A DNA stretch of 11,720 bases from an uncultured Oscillospiraceae bacterium. GTDB taxonomy: Bacteria > Bacillota > Clostridia > Oscillospirales > Oscillospiraceae. Below are positions 5,842 to 11,720 of this stretch, in pieces. The notes beneath the pieces are model-generated. The model did no database searches. It was not told the origin of the DNA and was given only the letters and a program-made list of their open reading frames with translations. A program made the position numbers and the translations under genes. The stretch spans positions 1 through 11,720 of the forward strand of contig CAKTPR010000067.1 of the NCBI GenBank assembly GCA_934591725.1, given 5' to 3'. Within the stretch, counting starts at the first letter, position 1, and the number at the start of each line of letters is the position of its first letter.

Positions 5842-8082
5842 TTATTCGTCCATGAGCGACAGTTGCTTTTCCGCTCTGTCCTCGCCCTTTATGAGCGCGC
5901 CCGCCGCCGGGATGCTGCGCACCCTGTATCGAGCGGTGTTCTGGATATCGCTGTCCTTGAGCGGCATCGCCTTTTCGAGTACGCGCTTGGCTTTCAGGCT
6001 CATCACCGCCACGCCCTGCGTGCTGCGGCTGGTCTTGGGCTGGAGCTGCGCGGTGTTGAATATCATTGCCCGCCCGTCGCTTGAGTAGCAGGCGACGTCG
6101 AACTCCTCGCCTATGAGCATCACGGCCTTTACCGGGCTCTTATCCGAGCACGCGCCGACGAGCTTGCGCCGGTTCGTCTTCGTCTCGTAGGCCGACAGCT
6201 CAATGCGCGCCGCCTTGCCGTTTTCAAACATCAGCAGCAGGTGCTTCTTGTAGTCGCCGGGGTCTATCATCGCTATGACGCTCTCGCCCTCGTCCATCTT
6301 GAGCCGCGTCGGCAGGTATATGCCGAGCACGGATGCCTTGCCGTCCTCGAAGTCGGATACGCGCGCCTTGAACATCTGCTGCTTATCGGTGAGAAACAGC
6401 AGCTCCGCGCGGTTCGTGGACTCGAAGCTCACAGCCAGCCCGTCGCCGTCCTTGTACTTCTGCTCGCCGCTCATGCGCAGCGACTGCGCGGTTATCTTCT
6501 TGAAGTAGCCCTCGCGTGAGAGGAAGAGCGTCACGGCGTAGTCCTCGACCTGCTCGTCCTCGTCCGGCTCCTCGATCTCGGATGCGTAGACGATGCCGGT
6601 TTTCCTCGGCGTGCCGTACTTCTTGGATATCGCCTTGAGCTCGTCGATGATGATCGCTTTGAGCTTGCGGCGGTTGTTGACTATCGACTCAAGCTCCTCA
6701 ATGTCGCGCTCAAGTTCCTCCGTCTCGGAGGTGCGCTTGAGGATGTACTCGCGGTTTATGTTGCGCAGCTTGATCTCCGCGACGAACTCCGCCTGCGTCT
6801 GGTCTATCCCGAAGCCCATCATCAGGTTCGGCACGACCTCGCTCTCAAGCTCGGTGTTGCGGATGATGTCTATCGCGCGGTCGATGTCGAGCAGTATCCG
6901 CTCAAGACCCTTGAGCAGGTGCAGCTTCTCCTTCTTCTTGTTGAGGTCGAAGAACACGCGGCGGCGGATGCACTCGATGCGCCACGCAGTCCACTCCTCA
7001 AGTATTTCGCCCACGCCCATCACGCGGGGATTGCCCGCGACGAGGATGTTGAAGTTGCAGGGGAACGCGTCCTGGAGCGTCGTCATGCGGAAGAGCTTCT
7101 GCATGAGCTTATCGGGGTCTGCTCCGCGTTTGAGGTCTATCGCCAGACGCAGACCGCTCAGGTCGGTCTCGTCGCGCATGTCGTTTATCTCGCGTATCTT
7201 CCCCGTCTTTATAAGCTCTGCGACCTTGTCGATTATCGCTTCCGAGGTCGTGGTATACGGAATTTCGTATATCTCTATTATGTTCTCTTTCTGGATATAG
7301 CGCCAGCGCGCCCGCACCTTGAAGCTGCCGCGCCCTGTGCGGTAGATATTCTCCATCTGCGCGCGGTCGTAGATAATTTCGCCCCCGGTGGGGAAGTCCG
7401 GTGCCGGCATAGTCGAGAGCAGGTCATGCTCCGGGTCGCGCAGCCAGGCGACTGTCGTGTCGCAGACCTCGGCGAGGTTAAAGCCGCATATCTGGCTTGC
7501 CATGCCGACCGCGATGCCCATGTTCGCCGACACCAGCACGTTCGGAAACGCCGTAGGCAGAAGCGACGGCTCCTTCATGCTTCCGTCGTAGTTGTCTACG
7601 AGGTCGACCGTGTCCTTGTCAATGTCGCGGAAGAGCTCTGCGCATATCGCGGAGAGCTTTGCCTCGGTGTAACGCGACGCCGCGTAGGACATGTCGCGCG
7701 AGAAGACCTTGCCGAAGTTGCCCTTGGAGTCGACAAACGGTGTCAGCAGCGCCTGATAGCCCGCCGAAAGGCGCACCATCGTCTCGTAGATGGCGGCGTC
7801 GCCGTGGGGGTTCAGGCGCATCGTCTGGCCGACTATGTTCGCGCTCTTCGTGCGTGCGCCTGTCAGCAGCCCCATCTTGAACATCGTGTACAGCAGCTTT
7901 CTGTGCGAGGGCTTGAAGCCGTCTATCTCCGGTATCGCGCGCGAAACTATTACCGACATTGCGTAGGGCATGTAGTTTGTTTCAAGCGTCTCGGTTATCG
8001 GCTGCTCCAATACCTCGGCGCGCAGACCGACGACGTTTGGATTGTTATAGCTTTTCTTTTCCTGTGGTGTTTTCTTTGCCAT
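5842..8082 (-). CDS. parC: DNA topoisomerase IV-type subunit A (ParC/GyrA family)
   Basis: This 746-residue breakage-reunion subunit of a type IIA topoisomerase cuts and passes duplex DNA together with subunit B. The winged-helix CAP domain holds the catalytic pair Arg137-Tyr138 in AASRYTEAKLS. The quinolone-pocket helix is GDAAIYE (94-100), with Ala96 where GyrA Ser83 normally sits and Glu100 at the Asp87 position. The tower and coiled-coil region includes GIDQTQAEFVAEIKLRNI, the usual C-gate motif. The C-terminal part (from about 510) has only three or four beta-pinwheel-like blades and no QRRGGKG GyrA box, so decatenating topoisomerase IV rather than gyrase is the better call. The start has AAGGG nine bases upstream. 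It lies 38 bases after the small zinc-ribbon gene and in one operon with parE. A divergent gyrase-like paralogue cannot be excluded. Confidence 0.87.
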   Translation of the reverse strand: MAKKTPQEKKSYNNPNVVGLRAEVLEQPITETLETNYMPYAMSVIVSRAIPEIDGFKPSHRKLLYTMFKMGLLTGARTKSANIVGQTMRLNPHGDAAIYETMVRLSAGYQALLTPFVDSKGNFGKVFSRDMSYAASRYTEAKLSAICAELFRDIDKDTVDLVDNYDGSMKEPSLLPTAFPNVLVSANMGIAVGMASQICGFNLAEVCDTTVAWLRDPEHDLLSTMPAPDFPTGGEIIYDRAQMENIYRTGRGSFKVRARWRYIQKENIIEIYEIPYTTTSEAIIDKVAELIKTGKIREINDMRDETDLSGLRLAIDLKRGADPDKLMQKLFRMTTLQDAFPCNFNILVAGNPRVMGVGEILEEWTAWRIECIRRRVFFDLNKKKEKLHLLKGLERILLDIDRAIDIIRNTELESEVVPNLMMGFGIDQTQAEFVAEIKLRNINREYILKRTSETEELERDIEELESIVNNRRKLKAIIIDELKAISKKYGTPRKTGIVYASEIEEPDEDEQVEDYAVTLFLSREGYFKKITAQSLRMSGEQKYKDGDGLAVSFESTNRAELLFLTDKQQMFKARVSDFEDGKASVLGIYLPTRLKMDEGESVIAMIDPGDYKKHLLLMFENGKAARIELSAYETKTNRRKLVGACSDKSPVKAVMLIGEEFDVACYSSDGRAMIFNTAQLQPKTSRSTQGVAVMSLKAKRVLEKAMPLKDSDIQNTARYRVRSIPAAGALIKGEDRAEKQLSLMDE

Positions 8083-8120
8083 TGCTTTACGCCCTTATCT
8101 CCGGCTTGGAGCGCCGGATA

Positions 8121-8435
8121 TCAATACTTTGCCGCCTTGCTCTTCTTGACCTTCTGGCCGGTGGTGAGGCTGCGCTTGCAGCGCGGGCAGGTCTTTGCCG
8201 CGAGCAGGCCGAAGAAGATGACCTTGTTGCAGCTGGGGCAGCGGCAGAACTTGAAGATGACGTATATCGCGTAGACGAATACGAGCGTCGACGCGACGAC
8301 GAAGATGAGCTGCAATGTGGGATTGCTCTGCGTGAGCAGACCGAGCACGCACGCGATGGCCGCCGCTATGACGAGCTTCTTTACAAGGTCTCTGCCGTAG
8401 GTGAAGTTGTTTGTGAAAGTCGAGTAGTTTCTCAT
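8121..8435 (-). CDS. Small membrane protein with C-terminal zinc ribbon
   Basis: This 104-residue protein of unknown function is encoded between the two topoisomerase subunits. After a short polar N terminus come two hydrophobic segments (about 20-36 and 41-62), then a four-cysteine ribbon: Cys66-Pro-Ser-Cys69, a 13-residue spacer, and Cys83-Pro-Arg-Cys86, followed by a basic tail (TTGQKVKKSKAAKY). An extra Cys64 precedes the ribbon. The layout predicts a hairpin membrane anchor with a cytoplasmic zinc ribbon and basic end that could touch nucleic acid or protein; this is inference. GGGGAG sits nine bases before the ATG. It begins 20 bases after the parE stop and ends 38 bases before parC, so it is almost certainly co-transcribed with both. 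Codon use matches its neighbours. Confidence 0.85.
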   Translation of the reverse strand: MRNYSTFTNNFTYGRDLVKKLVIAAAIACVLGLLTQSNPTLQLIFVVASTLVFVYAIYVIFKFCRCPSCNKVIFFGLLAAKTCPRCKRSLTTGQKVKKSKAAKY

Positions 8436-8455
8436 TCTCTATGTCTCCCCATGAT

Positions 8456-10450
8456 TTATGATATGTCCGCCAGATCCAGATACAGATGTCCGAACTCGGC
8501 GATGTGATTTTTCCTGCCCTCAAGGTTGTCGCCCAGCAGCAGATCGAATGTCTGCGCCATGCGCTCTATATCCTCCGGCATTACCTTTATGAGCCTGCGC
8601 GTCTCCGGGTTCATCGTGGTCATCCACATCATGTCCGGGTCGTTCTCGCCGAGACCCTTGCTGCGGCTGATGCTCGCCTTCGCTCCCTTGAGCGAGTCGA
8701 TGATCTCCGCCTTCTCGCGCTCGGAGTACGCAAAATAGGTCTTGCCCTTGGATTCTATCTCGTACAGCGGTGACTCCGCGATATACACATACCCCATGTT
8801 TATGAGCGTCGGCACGAGCCGGTAGAGCATCGTGAGTATGAGCGTGCGTATCTGGAAGCCGTCGACGTCCGCATCGGTGCAGATTATGACCTTGTTCCAG
8901 CGCAGATTATTGAGGTCGAAGCTTGAGAGGTCTTTTACGTGCTTGTCCTTGACCTCGACTCCGCAGCCGAGCACCTTCATCAGGTCGGTGATTACATCGC
9001 TCTTGAATATCCTAACGTAGTCCGCTTTCAGGCAGTTGAGTATCTTGCCGCGCACCGGCATGATCCCCTGAAATTCCGCGTCGCGCGAGAGCTTGCACGC
9101 GCCGAGTGCGGAGTCGCCCTCCACGATGTATATCTCGCGGCGCTCAGGATCGCGGCTGCGGCAGTCGACAAATTTCTGCACGCGGTTGGCGATGTCGATG
9201 CTGCCGGAGAGCTTCTTCTTCATGCCCTGCCGCGCGCGCTCCGCCGTCTCGCGGCTGCGCTTGTTTATCAGCACCTGATCGGCTATCCTGTCCGCCTCAG
9301 GCTTGTTCTCAATGAAGTACACCTCGAGCTGTGCCTTGAAAAACTCCGTCATCGAGGTCTGTATGAAGCGGTTGTTTATCGCCTTTTTTGTCTGGTTCTC
9401 GTAGGAGGTCTGCGTCGAGAAGCAGTTTGTCACAAGTATCAGGCAGTCCTGCACATCCTGGAACTTTATCGCGGACTCATTCTTCTGGTATTTGCCCGCC
9501 TGCTTTATATACGCGTCTATCGCCGAGGTGAAGGCGAGCTTCACGGCCTTGTCAGGCGCGCCGCCGTTTTCCAGCCATGAGGAGTTGTGGTAATATTCCA
9601 GAGCACTGGTTTTGTTCGAGAAGCAGAACGCCGCAGAGATCTTGACCTTGTAGTCACCCTTGTCATCGCGGTCGCGTCCCTTGCGCTCGGCGGAGATGAA
9701 CTCCGGCTCCGTGAACGCAGCGCCCCCCGCCAGCTCCTTTACGTAGTCGACTATGCCGTTTTCATAGCAGTAGTCGCGCGTCTCAAAGCCCGCGTCCTTC
9801 TCGACGCGCAGCCGGAACGTTACCCCTGCGTTCACGACCGCCTGCCTGTGCAGCATGTCGTCAAAGTATTCCTCCGGAATATCGATGTCCGTGAATACCT
9901 CGACGTCCGGCCGCCAGCGTATCGTCGTGCCGGTCTTCTTCCGGTCGGCGGGCTCTATCGTGAGCTCCTTGCCCTTCTTTCCGACGACCTCGCCCTTCCT
10001 GAAGTGCAGGGAATATTTGTTTCCGTCGCGCCAGACCGTCACGTCCATGTATTCGGATGCGTACTGCGTCGCGCAGGAGCCGAGGCCGTTGAGACCGAGG
10101 GAAAATTCATAGTCGCCGCCCGCGTCGTTTTTGTACTTGCCGCCGGCGTACAGCTCGCAGAAGACCAGCTCCCAGTTGTAGCGCTTCTCGTTCGGGTTCC
10201 AGTCGAGCGGGCAGCCGCGTCCGAAGTCCGCGACCTCTATGGATTTGTCCTTAAAGTATGTGAGAGTGATAAGATTGCCGTAGCCCTCTCGCGCCTCGTC
10301 TATGGCGTTTGAGATGATTTCAAATACGGCATGCTCGCAGCCGTCCAGCCCGTCCGAGCCGAATATGACCCCCGGACGCTTTCTTACTCTGTCCGCGCCC
10401 TTGAGCTGGGATATGCTGTCGTTTCCGTATTGCGGTGAAGTGCTGCTCAT
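8456..10450 (-). CDS. parE: DNA topoisomerase IV-type subunit B (ParE/GyrB family)
   Basis: This 664-residue ATPase subunit has a GHKL ATPase fold (Glu44 and Asn48 in EIISNAIDEA; DFGRG at 75-79; a glycine lid GLNGLGS near 119-125), a transducer with QTK (353-355), and a TOPRIM domain with EGDS (444-447) and DADVD (526-530) as acidic metal ligands, followed by PVRGKILN between them. Two motifs depart from the usual form: EGDSALG in place of EGDSAGG, and DGFQI in place of DG(S/A)HI. I chose the ATG at 10448-10450 because GAAAGGT lies nine bases upstream; the frame runs 24 codons further, but that part lacks a ribosome site and does not look like ParE. It works with the parC product. The gene leads the operon, with a promoter about 100 bases upstream. 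Confidence 0.88.
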   Translation of the reverse strand: MSSTSPQYGNDSISQLKGADRVRKRPGVIFGSDGLDGCEHAVFEIISNAIDEAREGYGNLITLTYFKDKSIEVADFGRGCPLDWNPNEKRYNWELVFCELYAGGKYKNDAGGDYEFSLGLNGLGSCATQYASEYMDVTVWRDGNKYSLHFRKGEVVGKKGKELTIEPADRKKTGTTIRWRPDVEVFTDIDIPEEYFDDMLHRQAVVNAGVTFRLRVEKDAGFETRDYCYENGIVDYVKELAGGAAFTEPEFISAERKGRDRDDKGDYKVKISAAFCFSNKTSALEYYHNSSWLENGGAPDKAVKLAFTSAIDAYIKQAGKYQKNESAIKFQDVQDCLILVTNCFSTQTSYENQTKKAINNRFIQTSMTEFFKAQLEVYFIENKPEADRIADQVLINKRSRETAERARQGMKKKLSGSIDIANRVQKFVDCRSRDPERREIYIVEGDSALGACKLSRDAEFQGIMPVRGKILNCLKADYVRIFKSDVITDLMKVLGCGVEVKDKHVKDLSSFDLNNLRWNKVIICTDADVDGFQIRTLILTMLYRLVPTLINMGYVYIAESPLYEIESKGKTYFAYSEREKAEIIDSLKGAKASISRSKGLGENDPDMMWMTTMNPETRRLIKVMPEDIERMAQTFDLLLGDNLEGRKNHIAEFGHLYLDLADIS

Positions 10451-10546
10451 AAATGCTTGACCTTTCGGGTACGCGCGTGATAAACGCTGCATACAATGTA
10501 TTATATACCAAAGTCCGGGCATACGCCCCTCTATTTTAACTCATAT

Positions 10547-10574
10547 AGTATAACACATTTCCAACATTTTTCAA
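10547..10574 (-). promoter_or_regulatory. Promoter of the parE operon
   Basis: On the minus strand TTGAAA (10569-10574) and TATACT (10547-10552) are separated by 16 bases, with TG one base before the -10 (extended -10). Transcription would start near 10540, giving a leader of about 90 bases. A second TATAAT box (10500-10505) lies closer to the gene but has no good -35. Confidence 0.75.
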
Positions 10575-10635
10575 GCGAAACGAGAGCCGAAAAAGCGCGG
10601 ATAGAGGCACACAAGGCAGCACCTAAGGGACTGTA

Positions 10636-10843
10636 AAGCTCGATAACAGAGCAGCGGGGGAGCTTGAGGGGGCAAGGCCCGCCTCAAATTGGATAAACCG
10701 CCGTCGAAAGCCTTGAAGTGTCAAGGCTTTCGATAATAGCATTTTGAATGCTTTCAAAATGCTCGGCGGAAAGCGCGGTCAAGAAAGTCCGTCTTAGGAC
10801 TTTCTTGACAAGCGCAAAAGGCGGGCTGCATCAGCAGCCCGCC
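10636..10843. repeat. Array of about five hairpins, with a three-way junction
   Basis: Consecutive self-complementary units are visible: AAGCTC 10636-10641 with 10660-10665; TTGAGG 10664-10669 with 10682-10687 (sharing two bases with the first, so these two are alternatives or stacked); CGAAAGCCTTGA 10705-10716 with 10721-10732; AGCATTTTGAA 10738-10748 with 10753-10763; GTCAAGAAAGTCC 10778-10790 with 10797-10809; GGCGGGCTGC 10820-10829 with 10834-10843. CCGCCG 10698-10703 pairs with CGGCGG 10764-10769 and encloses two of the hairpins, making a three-way junction. The last four stems are perfect, 10-13 bp long, with loops of 4-6 nt, and none is followed by a T-run. It could be a structured RNA or clustered palindromic insertions; I do not recognise a known family. 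Confidence 0.7.
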
Positions 10844-10886
10844 CCGCGCCGGATATTTTCTTTTTACGGGAAAACTCTCCGCACGC

Positions 10887-10915
10887 TTGACATTTTCCCG
10901 TTTTGGATGTATCCA
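10887..10915 (+). promoter_or_regulatory. Weak candidate promoter for bofA
   Basis: A consensus TTGACA (10887-10892) is followed after 17 bases by TATCCA (10910-10915), which matches the -10 poorly. A TATACT (11010-11015) nearer the gene lacks a -35. Sporulation genes often use other sigma factors whose boxes I could not place with confidence. Confidence 0.3.
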
Positions 10916-11053
10916 TATATTAAACAATATACGGTCATATATCCTGCGGCTTTCTCTGTCTGTTCCGCCGGGAATCTGTCTGCTTCTATTATCTCCGATG
11001 CGCGCCGCGTATACTCATACAAAAAATGGAACTGAAAGGGTCATGGTATAAAT

Positions 11054-11317
11054 ATGGAAACCGCCTCTCTTATCTTTACGGGCATCGCGCTTGTGCTGTC
11101 CGTCGTCGTTGTCATAAAGCTGCTCGCCGCGCCTGTGAAGCTCGTGTTCAAAATTCTTATAAACGCCGTATCCGGTTTTCTGCTTCTTATTATCGCCAAT
11201 TTCATAAGCGGCTTTTTTGATTTTTCACTGCCCATGAGCTTTCTCAACTGCCTTATCTCCGGCGTGTTCGGCATCCCCGGCGTCGCGTTTCTGATCGTCC
11301 TGAAGCTCTTTTTCTAA
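11054..11317 (+). CDS. bofA: BofA-family sporulation membrane protein (pro-sigma-K processing inhibitor)
   Basis: This 87-residue protein has two hydrophobic segments (about 5-26 and 36-54) and the BofA C-terminal block ISGVFGIPGVAFLIVLK (68-84). In Bacillus, BofA sits in the outer forespore membrane of the mother cell and, with SpoIVFA, restrains the intramembrane protease SpoIVFB that activates sigma-K. Matches to the family include PVKLVFK, a conserved Asn in the second segment (Asn49), and GIPG (73-76). The Asn of the usual P-x-N motif is Ser62 here. The ATG is preceded by GAAAGGG at a rather long spacing (13 bases), and other nearby ATGs are in closed or wrong frames. It converges with a YlbJ-like sporulation gene. 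Many anaerobes carry BofA without a proven SpoIVFB, so the exact role is inferred. Confidence 0.88.
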   Translation: METASLIFTGIALVLSVVVVIKLLAAPVKLVFKILINAVSGFLLLIIANFISGFFDFSLPMSFLNCLISGVFGIPGVAFLIVLKLFF

Positions 11318-11334
11318 AACATCTGCGCACCCAT

Positions 11335-11354
11335 CAAGGCTCCCCTTGTTTCTT
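11335..11354 (+). terminator. Weak candidate terminator of bofA
   Basis: CAAGG (11335-11339) pairs with CCTTG (11344-11348) around CTCC, and TTTCTT follows. The stem is only five pairs, so it may instead belong to the outer arm of the adjoining palindromic element. Confidence 0.35.
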
Positions 11355-11517
11355 AGTAAGCACTGGATGAATGCGTTGAATGGCTGAGCGAGAAAATTTT
11401 TTGTCTGGCAAAATGAGCTTTTTGTAGGAATACTTTGTGTATTTCAAGAAAAGCTCATGAAGTCAGGCGAATAAATTTGCCGCTCAGCCTCCGACAGTCA
11501 TTTATTCAGTGCTTACT
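11355..11517 (-). repeat. Long nested palindromic element, copy 2
   Basis: This is an almost continuous fold-back. AGTAAGCACTGGATGAATG (11355-11373) pairs along all 19 bases with 11499-11517, using two G-T pairs. Then GTTG 11375-11378 pairs with 11492-11495, GGCTGAGCG 11382-11390 with 11481-11489, an A/T-rich part with small bulges, GTCTGGC 11403-11409 with 11462-11468 (two G-T), ATGAGCTTTT 11413-11422 with 11449-11458, and the tip GGAATAC 11427-11433 with 11439-11445 around TTTGT. The central 34 nt (11419-11452) match 185-218 in inverted orientation with one difference. It lies between the convergent bofA and ylbJ-like genes. The several G-T pairs suggest the folded form matters as RNA. Confidence 0.8.
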
Positions 11518-11591
11518 CAGGGAGCTGGCGCGCAAGCGCCTGAGGGGATAAAAATCTCCGGCTGCCTGTGCAGTCAACAATGCCTGCTTTT

Positions 11592-11720
11592 CTAAAGCAA
11601 AACCACCCCTATTATATACGCCGTCACCGCGGCGATGCTCGCGCTTATCATGCGCCCTGTCAGATGCAGGGTGCCTTTTATTTTGCTTCCCGTCAGCACC
11701 GCCAGCGTCTGGAAGTGTAC
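11592..11720 (-). CDS. ylbJ: C-terminal end of YlbJ-like sporulation integral membrane protein
   Basis: A minus-strand frame of 42 codons enters from the right edge of the window and ends at TAG (11592-11594). The visible tail, VHFQTLAVLTG, a short loop, LTGRMISASIAAV, then TAYIIGVVLL, fits the end of YlbJ and related nucleoside-recognition ('Gate') domain membrane proteins. Those close with a Ser-Val-x-x-Gln helix, a short turn with Ile and Lys, a Gly-Arg pair starting the last membrane helix, and a hydrophobic end. YlbJ is a conserved sporulation membrane protein of unknown mechanism in Bacillus. Proximity to bofA agrees with a sporulation role. Only the tail is visible, so another member of the same transporter-like fold is possible. 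Confidence 0.5.
   Translation of the reverse strand, partial: VHFQTLAVLTGSKIKGTLHLTGRMISASIAAVTAYIIGVVLL

Larger units (their letters stand above)
10451..11053. other. Divergent intergenic region between parE and bofA
   Basis: About 600 bases without a credible gene. From the parE side it holds a leader of about 90 bases with a small GGGC-GTAT-GCCC hairpin, the parE promoter (10547-10574), an array of hairpins (10636-10843), an isolated stem ACGGGAAAA (10866-10874) with its complement at 10893-10901, and then an AT-rich stretch leading to bofA. A 95-residue open frame at 10748-11035 runs through the hairpins and resembles no protein. Confidence 0.6.

Noticed and set aside
6919..8274. 451-residue plus-strand open frame opposite parC and the zinc-ribbon gene
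   Set aside because: Antisense shadow: it crosses two real minus-strand genes and has low-complexity composition and no motif.
10451..10522. 24-codon N-terminal extension of the parE-like frame
   Set aside because: No ribosome site before the upstream starts, and it does not resemble a ParE N terminus; the ATG at 10450 has GAAAGGT at good spacing.
10698..10843. Hairpin array as a CRISPR array
   Set aside because: The stems differ in sequence from one another and there are no equal-length direct repeats with unique spacers.
10748..11035. 95-residue plus-strand open frame in the parE/bofA gap
   Set aside because: It is built from the arms of the hairpins, has no ribosome site and no protein-like pattern.
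11026..11220. 64-residue plus-strand frame overlapping bofA
   Set aside because: Out of frame with the clear BofA match, basic and featureless.

Overview
The window looks like a chromosomal stretch from a spore-forming, GC-rich Clostridia-type Firmicute, probably an Oscillospiraceae-like gut organism. This is an inference from gene content: a BofA-family sporulation protein, a YlbJ-like sporulation membrane protein fragment, a PgcA-type phosphoglucomutase, YitT/DUF2179 and paired short-chain CHR proteins, all with purine-rich Shine-Dalgarno sites. No rRNA, tRNA, CRISPR array, transposase or phage gene was seen.

Layout. (1) 1-75: the 3' end of a plus-strand gene, possibly an M20 amidohydrolase, followed by a strong intrinsic terminator. 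(2) 125-351: a long nested palindromic element (copy 1) and a perfect 13-bp hairpin. (3) 353-1470, minus: two half-size chromate-transporter (CHR) genes with an ATGA overlap and their own promoter. (4) 1556-10450, minus: a long run of seven genes reading right to left, in the order parE-like, small membrane zinc-ribbon protein, parC-like, YitT/DUF2179 membrane protein, lipoprotein with a transglutaminase-like domain, DUF2007-like protein, and pgcA. A good promoter lies upstream of parE (10547-10574) and a second good one just after the lipoprotein gene (3779-3807). The first convincing terminator is after pgcA (1548-1591). (5) 10451-11053: a divergent intergenic region holding an array of about five hairpins. 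(6) 11054-11317, plus: bofA. (7) 11355-11517: a second long palindromic element (copy 2), inverted relative to copy 1. (8) 11592-11720, minus: the C-terminal end of a YlbJ-like protein running off the window.

The two topoisomerase subunits should form one type IIA enzyme (topoisomerase IV type). A two-segment membrane protein with a CxxC...CxxC zinc ribbon is encoded between them. The YitT protein and the lipoprotein are translationally coupled (ATGA) downstream, so DNA topology and cell-envelope genes are probably co-transcribed.

The most unusual signals are non-coding. Two elements of about 150-160 nt fold back on themselves almost end to end. They share a 34-nt core with one difference, but their outer arms differ in sequence while staying self-complementary. 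Both sit exactly where genes converge. A separate multi-hairpin array with a three-way junction occupies the divergent parE/bofA gap. On the protein side, the transglutaminase-like domain has Ser where the catalytic Cys should be, and the topoisomerase subunits carry several departures from the usual motifs.
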